In this document: positions 26,557-33,922 of the stretch, in pieces
How the letters are laid out: the number at the start of each line of letters is the position of its first letter
Numbering within the stretch: the first letter of the stretch is position 1
DNA from: Odoribacter sp.
GTDB taxonomy: Bacteria; Bacteroidota; Bacteroidia; Bacteroidales; Prolixibacteraceae
Reading direction: 5' to 3'
NCBI GenBank assembly: GCA_013824715.1
Contig: PNOH01000036.1
Location: forward strand, 1 to 44,476
Length of the DNA stretch: 44,476 bases
Translations under genes and position numbers: made by a program
Notes under the pieces: generated by a model
Told to the model about the DNA's origin: nothing
The model's database searches: none
What the model saw: only the letters and a program-made list of their open reading frames with translations

Positions 26557-27873
26557 TTATATTCTGCTTCTATCTTTTACAAAGTGGAAGTGTGATCCGT
26601 AACGTTCAAAAGCTGCTTTTTCCAATGATTCCCTATGTGCCGGGTGGGCAACTGAAATAATCAACCTGGCGCGTTCCTGCAAGGTTTTACCGTAAAGATT
26701 TACTACACCATGTTCGGTAACTACCCAGTGAATGTTGGCACGGGTACTTACAACACCTGAACCTTCAATCAGAGTTGGCGAAATTTTTGAACCCCCTTTT
26801 GCAGTTTCAGAAGTCATTGCAATAATTGGTTTCCCACCTTTTGAATGACCGGCGCCTCGAATAAAATCTATCTGTCCACCTACTCCTGAATAATGCCTGA
26901 TACCGATTGAATCGGCGCAAACCTGTCCGGTAATGTCGATGGCGAGTGCCGAATTGATGGCAGTTACCTTATCGAGTTTGCGGATCACAGCCACATTGTT
27001 GGTGTGGGCTACGTCCATCATGGCAACGCGGGGATTGTCGTCAACAAAGTCGTACAATTCCTGCGTTCCCATCAGGAACGACGCGACCATTTTCCCTTTG
27101 TCTATGTTTTTATATTTCCCGGTAATGATACCTTTCTCAACCAACGGAAGAATTCCATCGGTAAACATTTCGGTGTGTACACCAAGGTCTTTATGATTAC
27201 CAAGTTGGGCAAGCACCGCGTTTGGAATACCACCGATCCCCATTTGCATACAGGCGCCATCTTCAACCAAAGTGGCCACATTTATACCAATCTGTATCTC
27301 TTCTTTGGTTAACGGGCCAAAGGAATGTGTATATAGTTTAGCTTGGTCTTCAACAAAGATATCAATCTGTTCAACAGAAATCATGGCATCGCCCCAGCAT
27401 CGGGGCACATTGGGGTTCACCGCTGCGATGACCACATCGGCACATTCAACGGCAGCCAAAGTGGCATCAACCGAAGTTCCAAGTGATACAAATCCGTGTT
27501 TATCCGGAGGAGAAACCATGATCATGGCAACATTTACATGAACATATCCTTCACGAATCAATTTCTGTGTTTCGCTCAAAAATACCGGAATATAGTCAGC
27601 GTAGCCAGTCTGAGTTTGTTTGCGCAGGTTTCCGCCGACAAAAAATTGTTCTGTTTCGAAAATACCTTCAAACTCCGGATTGGCATATTCAATTTGGCCT
27701 TCAACATGGATATGCTGAATGATGACGCCATACAGTTCGCCATTCCGGCCGCGTTCTACCATAGGTTTGATGAGGGTATGCGGTGTTACCGCAACTGAAC
27801 TCAAATGAACCCGGTCGCCTGATTTAATGACTCTTACTGCTTCCTGGGGAGATACGTATTTGATTGGTTTCAT
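26557..27873 (-). CDS. acetyl-CoA hydrolase/transferase family CoA-transferase
   Basis: 438 residues of the class I CoA-transferase group that includes 4-hydroxybutyrate and succinate/acetate CoA-transferases. Visible motifs are MQMGIGGIPNAVL and the catalytic glutamate Glu235 in HTEMFTDG, then SGVGGQIDFIRGA and a C-terminal VVTEHGVVNLYG. As first gene of the operon it probably moves CoA from propionyl-CoA to succinate or acetate, closing the cycle of succinate decarboxylation to propionate. The exact acid pair is inferred. A strong promoter precedes it. Confidence 0.92.
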   Translation of the reverse strand: MKPIKYVSPQEAVRVIKSGDRVHLSSVAVTPHTLIKPMVERGRNGELYGVIIQHIHVEGQIEYANPEFEGIFETEQFFVGGNLRKQTQTGYADYIPVFLSETQKLIREGYVHVNVAMIMVSPPDKHGFVSLGTSVDATLAAVECADVVIAAVNPNVPRCWGDAMISVEQIDIFVEDQAKLYTHSFGPLTKEEIQIGINVATLVEDGACMQMGIGGIPNAVLAQLGNHKDLGVHTEMFTDGILPLVEKGIITGKYKNIDKGKMVASFLMGTQELYDFVDDNPRVAMMDVAHTNNVAVIRKLDKVTAINSALAIDITGQVCADSIGIRHYSGVGGQIDFIRGAGHSKGGKPIIAMTSETAKGGSKISPTLIEGSGVVSTRANIHWVVTEHGVVNLYGKTLQERARLIISVAHPAHRESLEKAAFERYGSHFHFVKDRSRI

Positions 27874-27908
27874 AATATGATTCTGGATGATTTACCTTTA
27901 ATCGCGGG

Positions 27909-27936
27909 CAAATATAGAGATTAATTTTCCACTCAA
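27909..27936 (-). promoter_or_regulatory. promoter of the propionate/decarboxylase operon
   Basis: On the minus strand a TTG (27934-27936) is followed after 17 bases by a perfect TATATTTG (27909-27916), the Bacteroidota primary-sigma pattern. It lies 36 bases before the CoA-transferase start codon. Confidence 0.75.
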
Positions 27937-28142
27937 TCTTCATAGAAATCCTATTTAAACCGTATCTGCATAAAACAAAGATTTTGTAAAATTTGTGTTA
28001 AGAAATACCTTTTATGCTTAATCACAGTTAGATATGTAGAAGTTTGGATGTGTTAGATTATATGAATTCGGAATTCCTAATTAAAATCTAAGACAGAACA
28101 ATAATACTACAAATGCATTTTCCTGATAGATTGTTAAAAGTA

Positions 28143-28178
28143 AATGAGCCAATTGAATCCATGTTCAATTGGCTCATT
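28143..28178 (-). terminator. hairpin, probable terminator of the minus-strand accessory block
   Basis: Perfect 15-bp arms (AATGAGCCAATTGAA and its complement) around a 6-base loop. Read on the minus strand it is followed by the T-rich TTTACTTTT, and it lies 127 bases beyond the small lipoprotein gene. The T-run is broken, so the call is moderate. Confidence 0.55.
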
Positions 28179-28304
28179 AAAAAGAAATATTTAAAGCAAA
28201 TAATGAGTAAAGTTAATCAAGGTATTGATAACAAATAATTTTATTCTATCCGATAATTTATAACATTGGATTATCTATTTTCAACTCTTAATTCGCTAAA
28301 TTTT

Positions 28305-28643
28305 TTATTCTAATATTCGAACATATTTGTTCGTTTTTTTTTGATTCTTTAAAACCAATGAATCGTTTCTGAAATAGAATGTTCCTTTGTACCTCCATTC
28401 ACCATATTCGATAAAAATGGAATCTTTACTGATCGAATATTTATAACTTTTAAAATACTCCGGGTAATAAATTGAATCTGTATCTATCCTAAAACTCGCA
28501 TTTTCACTTTTTGACTGACTCCAAACCCCAAGTAACTTAACTTTTTCATTTTCTTGTCCAACTTTCGTTTTATTACTTTTGCACATAGGTAGTATAAAAA
28601 TCAACAAAATATATGCACCAGCTTTCAGAATATTAGCTTTCAT
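28305..28643 (-). CDS. small lipoprotein of unknown function
   Basis: 112 residues. A lipoprotein signal peptide (AYILLIFILPMC) ends at a cysteine near residue 21. The mature part begins GVWSQSKSEN and alternates short strands ending in aromatic residues, with several D-S-I or D-S-L words (TDSIYYPEYFKSYKYS, FRNDSLVLKN). This pattern resembles small lipocalin-like lipoproteins of Bacteroidota that measure or bind hydrophobic compounds, but no family can be named. It lies 17 bp after the M15-like gene on the same strand and is probably translated from the same message. Confidence 0.72.
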   Translation of the reverse strand: MKANILKAGAYILLIFILPMCKSNKTKVGQENEKVKLLGVWSQSKSENASFRIDTDSIYYPEYFKSYKYSISKDSIFIEYGEWRYKGTFYFRNDSLVLKNQKKTNKYVRILE

Positions 28644-28660
28644 TTTTTTTTTTTGAATTT

Positions 28661-29581
28661 TTATTGAGGAATTTCTAAATGATAAACAGGATCATCAGGG
28701 GGAGAAATAAACCTACTAACCCCATAATTTGAATTAACGCAATTCTCAAATGCACCTTGGTTCGAAATCGAAGACGGAGAAATGTCAATTACATTTAAAA
28801 CAGTTGGATCTGCACAATGTTTTGAAACATTGGTAGGCCCAACCTCATAAATTTTCGAAACCATATTTGCAATTATTTGATCTCTTGTAAGATGATTAAT
28901 ACTTCCTTCAAAATATACTTCAATCACCTGATCTCCAGCATTTGCATATAGATTATATTGATTTTCAACTCCTAGATTCTCACAATTATCATACATAGCT
29001 GATGCTTGAGACTCAGGATCTCTAGTTGTGCTTGTGATCGTAAGTGATGTAATTCCAGCGCATTGCATAATTTCTTGAAGAATGCTGACAGTAGTTGAGC
29101 TAACGGTAGCACTATTGATTCCACTAGCATAGTTGATTGTTCTTGAAATCGGAGTTGGACTTGGCGTAACAACCACTCCAGACCAAACTCCTGATGTATA
29201 ATCCCAATAGTTCCATTCTGGTTGGCTGCTTGTGGGGATAGAATGCCATAAATCACTCATACTTAGATCTACAGGTGAATTACTCATGTTTGTACCATAA
29301 ATGATAGTTTCATTCAAATTAACATGGTACGCACAATCAATGCAATAACCCCAATCCCCATTGCCATTATTAAAATATGTACCGGGTGTATAGTTAAATC
29401 TAAACAATAAATCGTCTAACCAACTAATCCCAGTTTGCCAAGTACCTTCTGCCGCCTGTGCATAAGTTTGTTTCATCCCAATTGATATTCCTTTGGGTGT
29501 AAAGTTAATGCATAAATTCAGCGAAAGAATTAGAAATAGGGTAAAATGTTTCCTGTATTTTTTTAATAATTTTGTTCTCAT
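28661..29581 (-). CDS. secreted protein with divergent M15-like zinc-peptidase features
   Basis: 306 residues. A hydrophobic segment (residues ~12-27) suggests export. The middle (~50-150) is rich in Trp, Tyr and Asn with a C-x-x-C pair (Cys80, Cys83) and matches no family I know. The C-terminal ~140 residues have the order of elements of M15/hedgehog-type peptidases: strand plus T-R-D-P-E-S-Q (Arg187, Gln192), then S-K-H (His255), a V-I-D-I strand (Asp266), a helix with AFENCV, G-V-S-R-F-I, and a last strand with Y-H-L-E-I (His301). His255, Asp266 and His301 would be the zinc ligands. The His-to-Asp spacing (11) is longer than usual (7), so a peptidoglycan or peptide-cutting role is a hypothesis. 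Confidence 0.6.
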   Translation of the reverse strand: MRTKLLKKYRKHFTLFLILSLNLCINFTPKGISIGMKQTYAQAAEGTWQTGISWLDDLLFRFNYTPGTYFNNGNGDWGYCIDCAYHVNLNETIIYGTNMSNSPVDLSMSDLWHSIPTSSQPEWNYWDYTSGVWSGVVVTPSPTPISRTINYASGINSATVSSTTVSILQEIMQCAGITSLTITSTTRDPESQASAMYDNCENLGVENQYNLYANAGDQVIEVYFEGSINHLTRDQIIANMVSKIYEVGPTNVSKHCADPTVLNVIDISPSSISNQGAFENCVNSNYGVSRFISPPDDPVYHLEIPQ

Positions 29582-29663
29582 AATTCAATCAATTAAATTG
29601 TAGATTGTGTTATAGTGCCCAGCATTAGGTAATTGGCGTTACTTGCAGGGCATTTATTTTGTT

Positions 29664-31217
29664 TTATTGTTTTATAATTACTTGAGTATAAGTTTCGGTA
29701 TTAGTCATTAACCTGACGATATATTGTCCAGGAGATGTATTAAGCTGCAAATTCTCGGTATATTTTCCCGCTGGCATGACTCCCAAATTTTTTTGAAATA
29801 CCAAACCTCCGTTGGCATTAAAAATATTTAGCTTAACCTCTGTATTTTCATTAATCTCGTAAGTAATTTTTATTTCGTTTTTGAATGGGTTGGGATAAAC
29901 TGTCATTTTGGGCAACTTATTTTTAAAATAATTTAAAACTTGTTTTGACATTACATCTTTATTTGCCGAGTTATTATTGCTACTTACCAATGTCTGGTCA
30001 ACTTGGGCTTCATAAATTGTTTTTTCTTCAACTGTTTTTATTTTGTTTGTGGTTGCAGTAGAGTCAAGTAAGGCCGATTTATGTTGTACTTTTGTCATCA
30101 CAATATAGCATGGATACCCTGGTTCTTTTGTATAAGTAGAATAACTCTCGATGTTACCTGCTAAATAATTAACATCAGCGTTAATTGCTTCAAACTGGGC
30201 TACTTTAAATTGCATGGGAAGTGGGTCCCCAAACCGGTTGCTTCCCGTAAAATGGCAACCATCAAAAACGATTTGACCATCGATTACCATACCATTTAAA
30301 TTAACAACCAGTCTTCCATTTTCAAACCATTTCCCGGTTATTTTATTTTCGGTTTGTTGTAAGTTTACTTCCAGTGTATCTTCCCTGATAATGTGCTGCC
30401 CAGACCAATCGTAAAAATACCTTGTTCCAACCCAATTGCCGTTTAATGAAAGATTGTTTTGGTGCTTTAATAGTTTTCTAAAATGGTCTTCCTGCTGAGT
30501 TTCATCTGCTAGTTTCCCATTGCTTTTCTTTTGGTTGAGACTATTCCCTTCAACTTCTGGTCTTTTCTTTTTAAGTTCTTTATCAGCCATAGGAACTTTT
30601 AGTGCTGATGCTCTTTTCAGCAACTTGATGGCTTCTTCTTCGTTTTGTTCTACTCCATATCCATTTCGGTAGCAGTCTCCCATCATAAAAGTGCAGGCAG
30701 GGCAATTCTTTTCAATACCTTTTTGGAACCATTTTACTGCTTCATCATAGCTTTGTGATGTTCCTAAACCTTTAAATTTACAATATCCTGCTCCATACAT
30801 TCCTCCGTGAAACCCCTTTTCAGCACTGGCTTTAAAGTATTCATAAGCTTTACTGTAATCTATGTTTACCCCTTCACCCATTTTGTACATGGATCCAAGA
30901 TAAAACATACCGATTGGATCACCTTTTTCAGCGCTTTTTGAGAACCATAAATGAGCTTTTGCTAAGTTTTTTGTTACACCTTTCCCATTTTGATACATTA
31001 TGCCCAGTTGGTTCATCGCAGAAGGCATTTTGCCGTTTTCGGCACAATCTGCAAATAGTTTAAGTGCTTTATCAGTATCCATGGGCAAACCCTCGACGGT
31101 AAGATGCTTTTGAGCTGTAATATACCTGGCAAAATAGGTGGCAGCATCAGTTGTTTGTGCAAATAAGTGAGGGCAAAACAGCAAAAACAACAATAATACA
31201 AGTAGAGTTCTTTTCAT
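29664..31217 (-). CDS. T9SS-secreted Sel1-repeat protein
   Basis: 517 residues with a signal peptide (to Ala20). Residues ~66-208 are four Sel1-like helical repeats of 36 residues, with the pattern A-x-x-L-G-x-M-Y-x-x-G-x-G-V and K-A-x-x-W-F-x-K-S-A-E-K-G. A beta-rich domain of unknown type follows (~258-375, GNWVGTRYFYDWSGQ, then ITGKWFENGRL). The last ~80 residues are a type A T9SS sorting domain (VYPNPFKNEIKITYEI, PGQYIVRLMT). Sel1 repeats usually hold protein partners, so this may be a surface scaffold; its target is unknown. It lies downstream of a LytTR regulator gene after 170 bp without a recognisable promoter. Confidence 0.85.
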   Translation of the reverse strand: MKRTLLVLLLFLLFCPHLFAQTTDAATYFARYITAQKHLTVEGLPMDTDKALKLFADCAENGKMPSAMNQLGIMYQNGKGVTKNLAKAHLWFSKSAEKGDPIGMFYLGSMYKMGEGVNIDYSKAYEYFKASAEKGFHGGMYGAGYCKFKGLGTSQSYDEAVKWFQKGIEKNCPACTFMMGDCYRNGYGVEQNEEEAIKLLKRASALKVPMADKELKKKRPEVEGNSLNQKKSNGKLADETQQEDHFRKLLKHQNNLSLNGNWVGTRYFYDWSGQHIIREDTLEVNLQQTENKITGKWFENGRLVVNLNGMVIDGQIVFDGCHFTGSNRFGDPLPMQFKVAQFEAINADVNYLAGNIESYSTYTKEPGYPCYIVMTKVQHKSALLDSTATTNKIKTVEEKTIYEAQVDQTLVSSNNNSANKDVMSKQVLNYFKNKLPKMTVYPNPFKNEIKITYEINENTEVKLNIFNANGGLVFQKNLGVMPAGKYTENLQLNTSPGQYIVRLMTNTETYTQVIIKQ

Positions 31218-31387
31218 AATCGCTATTTTTTTGATATTGTTTGTTAAAAAAAATTAATTGATAGTCGTATTACGTAAGGTTGTAATAGGATACTTGGATA
31301 AAATTATATTATACTTGAGATAATAATCAGCGACCCAGTTAAAGAGGTTAAAGTACTTTCCCTAACTGAGAATTTATTTTCCTAACA

Positions 31388-31792
31388 TTAACTTTTGGGT
31401 GCTGAGATTTGGCTATCTTTCTTTTTGTTGCACCCAAAAATGATTTCAACTTTATCGAGGAAAGCTGGTTTAAGATGAATTGCAAGGGGAATACAGGACC
31501 CATCGTTCAACTTTATACCTTTATCGGAGTGATAACTTTTTGTGTGAAGTAAATTAACTATATGTGATTTGTGGCTTCTAAAAAAGTAGGAATAAACTTC
31601 TAACTTATCTTCAATTTTTTTCAAGGGAAATGATAAAACCAATGGATCTCCGTCTTGAATATATATTTTGCTATACGAGCGTAAAGCTTCAATGCGAATA
31701 ATCTGCCTAACTTCTATAAATTCAATTGAACGCGAACATTTAATCATGATGCGATCAGTATTTATTTGTGGTTCTTGGGTTTTTACGTTCAT
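31388..31792 (-). CDS. LytTR-type DNA-binding protein without receiver domain
   Basis: 134 residues made almost wholly of a LytTR domain (about 12-115): RSIEFIEVRQIIRIEALRSY, then FPLKKIEDKL, the characteristic FFRSHKSHIVNL and LNDGSCIPLA. LytTR proteins bind direct repeats in promoters and often control surface polysaccharide, secretion or virulence genes. There is no phospho-receiver, so control must come from expression level or a partner. The ATG overlaps the stop of the O-antigen-ligase-like gene by four bases, implying coupled translation; a target inside the same cluster is likely but unproved. Confidence 0.88.
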   Translation of the reverse strand: MNVKTQEPQINTDRIMIKCSRSIEFIEVRQIIRIEALRSYSKIYIQDGDPLVLSFPLKKIEDKLEVYSYFFRSHKSHIVNLLHTKSYHSDKGIKLNDGSCIPLAIHLKPAFLDKVEIIFGCNKKKDSQISAPKS

Positions 31793-33549
31793 AAACTGTG
31801 ATTTGGATTTAAAAGAAAATTCTTGACCTCGCTTTTAATTTTTTCAATTTTTGGTAGATTAACTTTTACAGGTATTTGATCTATTTGACGGGCGATAGCT
31901 TTTGCTTTTTCATAACTATTCAATCGAAGGTACATCCTAAATAATGCATAATGGGGTTGATACATTGAAGGATACAATGCTGATGAATGCAAATAATCCT
32001 GCTCAGCTTCATTCGTTTTTCCCATTAGTTCATAGCAACCTCCTGATACAAAATATATCTGGTAATATGAAGAATATTGTTTTGCAATATTCAAATTCTT
32101 GATAGCCTCCTGATATTGTTTCGCTTTTATTAATGATAATGCATAATTGAAAAGAAATTGAGGATCTTCTTTGTTGGAATGGTAGTACTTCTCAAATGTT
32201 TTCAGTTGTTTGTTAAGTTTGGCGGTTTTATCATTTATGGAGTATGAAAGGTGATAGTCGGCAATCAATTGATTGCTTGAATAGGGTCCAAGAAAAAGGC
32301 TAGAAGCAATCAGAAGTGGAAATAATGTAACCTGTTTCAAATTGATCGCTTTTATAGGCGTGGCAAACGTCGCCAGAATTCCCAAATGGACAAATAGAAA
32401 GAACTCAATAATGACCAAATAGAATGTGTAAGAAAAAGTCGATATTAAAAATAATCCTGCAAGTGTTACTGAAGAGGTAAATTTTAACGGGCTACTGCTT
32501 TTTGTAAACGATTTTGCCAAGTGATAAACTGATATTCCCCAAAGGGTTAGATATAGAGCAACATATATAAATCCACCCGTCAACCAACAATATAAGTATT
32601 CATTGTAAGGTTGCCTTATGTATCCGGAAGTATAAATTTCGGCTTGTGTTATTCCCTTTTTTTCTAAATAAAGACTCTGGTGTAAATTATATTCTTTTTC
32701 AAAGTTGGAAAACCCGAATCCGATAAACGGTTTGTTTCTGATTAGGTCCAACGAGACCTTCCAAATTAACATTCGGCTTACGTTAGAGTCTTTTTTCTGT
32801 ACATTAATATGTACGAAAACCGAAATAAGGCTGATAATAAGAATGAAAATCAGCAATAGCCTTTTTAGATTCCATTTGGGAATACTACGGATGGCATAAG
32901 TGATAATTAAAAAAATTGACAAGACAATTGCACTCCTGCATTTACTAAGAACGATAACAATAATAAACAGTAAAATAAAAATCAGGTATAAGTATTTATT
33001 CCGTGATGCAGTAAAAAACCTATAGAATGATAGTGGAATGAGTATCGCCAGAAAAATTGCAACTACATTTGGATTAGCTAAAGTACCATTTATCGAGTGA
33101 ATAGAATCAGTGGAAAAACTAAATAGTTTTAGAGCCTCTACTATAACAAAAAATACCTCTATTATTCCTAAAATAAGAAAGATATCAAAAAGTTGGTTTA
33201 CCTTCTCCTCTTTTTCTCCTAAAGTTTTAAAGAATAAAAAAACAATGGCACCAGCCATAGCTCTTGATGCTACTTGTAAATCAAAGTATTTACTGTATAT
33301 CACTTGATGTGCAGAGACATAGAGTACTATTGCTAATACAATAATATCAATTGTAGTGAGTTTGATAGAATGCTCAGTTTGCTTAAGGGCTTTGATAATC
33401 AATGCAAAACACAAAATTACAGCAGTTAGGCAGTAAATAATGGTGTGATATTGATCCCCATAAGAATGGTACATTGGAATTAATATAGGTAATAGTAGTA
33501 ATCCAATGAGGAATTGGGATGATTTCAAGTTTAATCGAATGTTAGTCAT
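31789..33549 (-). CDS. O-antigen ligase/polymerase-like membrane protein with C-terminal TPR
   Basis: 586 residues. About eleven membrane segments occupy residues 10-415; between them is the long outer loop of the Wzy/WaaL/PglL family, with GFGFSNFEKEYN and a following histidine-containing stretch. The C-terminal ~160 residues are cytoplasmic or periplasmic TPR repeats (FLFNYALSLIKAKQYQEAIKNL; GCYELMGKTNEAEQDYLHSSALYPS). The family joins or transfers polysaccharide chains to lipid A or to protein; the specific reaction cannot be read from sequence. Partner glycan genes are absent here. The gene is co-transcribed with, and overlaps, the LytTR gene. It is visibly AT-richer than the core genes around it. 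Confidence 0.85.
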   Translation of the reverse strand: MTNIRLNLKSSQFLIGLLLLPILIPMYHSYGDQYHTIIYCLTAVILCFALIIKALKQTEHSIKLTTIDIIVLAIVLYVSAHQVIYSKYFDLQVASRAMAGAIVFLFFKTLGEKEEKVNQLFDIFLILGIIEVFFVIVEALKLFSFSTDSIHSINGTLANPNVVAIFLAILIPLSFYRFFTASRNKYLYLIFILLFIIVIVLSKCRSAIVLSIFLIITYAIRSIPKWNLKRLLLIFILIISLISVFVHINVQKKDSNVSRMLIWKVSLDLIRNKPFIGFGFSNFEKEYNLHQSLYLEKKGITQAEIYTSGYIRQPYNEYLYCWLTGGFIYVALYLTLWGISVYHLAKSFTKSSSPLKFTSSVTLAGLFLISTFSYTFYLVIIEFFLFVHLGILATFATPIKAINLKQVTLFPLLIASSLFLGPYSSNQLIADYHLSYSINDKTAKLNKQLKTFEKYYHSNKEDPQFLFNYALSLIKAKQYQEAIKNLNIAKQYSSYYQIYFVSGGCYELMGKTNEAEQDYLHSSALYPSMYQPHYALFRMYLRLNSYEKAKAIARQIDQIPVKVNLPKIEKIKSEVKNFLLNPNHSL

Positions 33550-33827
33550 GTCGGATTATGGTTGTCAATGACTCCTCGAATATATTGAAAGACATTATGA
33601 TCTGCAATTATATTTGAGATTTTATACATGAACCTATTGAATTTCAGCATGAATGGTCGTATTTGACAGATGAAATGATTTGATTTTGTGTGAATGAAAA
33701 TGGATTTCATTGGAAAATATAACCCAAACCCAATAATCGAAAGAGTAAAAATCTTCATCAAAGGATTAGTGTCGTTATTCTCAATCTGGATACCCATGAG
33801 ATTGTACGAGCCATTCCCTTTACCCAT
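33546..33827 (-). CDS. possible small membrane protein, uncertain
   Basis: A 93-codon frame whose TGA overlaps the ATG of the O-antigen-ligase-like gene by four bases, which is typical of coupled genes. It has one hydrophobic stretch ([14 protein letters not shown]) and many Asn, His and Ile residues; no family is recognised. It could be a chance frame in an AT-rich leader. The start codon is unsure. Confidence 0.3.
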   Translation of the reverse strand: MGKGNGSYNLMGIQIENNDTNPLMKIFTLSIIGFGLYFPMKSIFIHTKSNHFICQIRPFMLKFNRFMYKISNIIADHNVFQYIRGVIDNHNPT

Positions 33828-33860
33828 TTGTTAACACTTTCCTGTTATTTACTTTTTTAA

Positions 33861-33889
33861 CTGGTTTAATCCTGAAATCTTTATCTTTG
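33861..33889 (+). promoter_or_regulatory. candidate purL promoter
   Basis: A perfect -7 box TATCTTTG (33882-33889) lies 33 bases before the ATG at 33923. An imperfect -33 (CTG at 33861-33863) sits 18 bases upstream. The box overlaps the alternative upstream start at 33887, which supports the later start. Confidence 0.55.
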
Positions 33890-33922
33890 CCGCTGTTGAT
33901 AGCTTTTATTAAATATTCCAAA

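Larger units (their letters stand above)
27874..28304. other. 431-bp AT-rich spacer
   Basis: It carries the operon promoter on the left and a 15-bp-stem hairpin near 28143-28178. No credible gene on either strand. The rest is AT-rich without visible structure. Confidence 0.7.

Noticed and set aside
28063-28074. GAATTCGGAATTC-like near palindrome
   Set aside because: The symmetry is broken in the centre and it has no relation to a gene start; chance in AT-rich DNA is enough.
33887-33922. Upstream start for purL
   Set aside because: The added residues are not family-like and the codons lie on the TATCTTTG promoter box.
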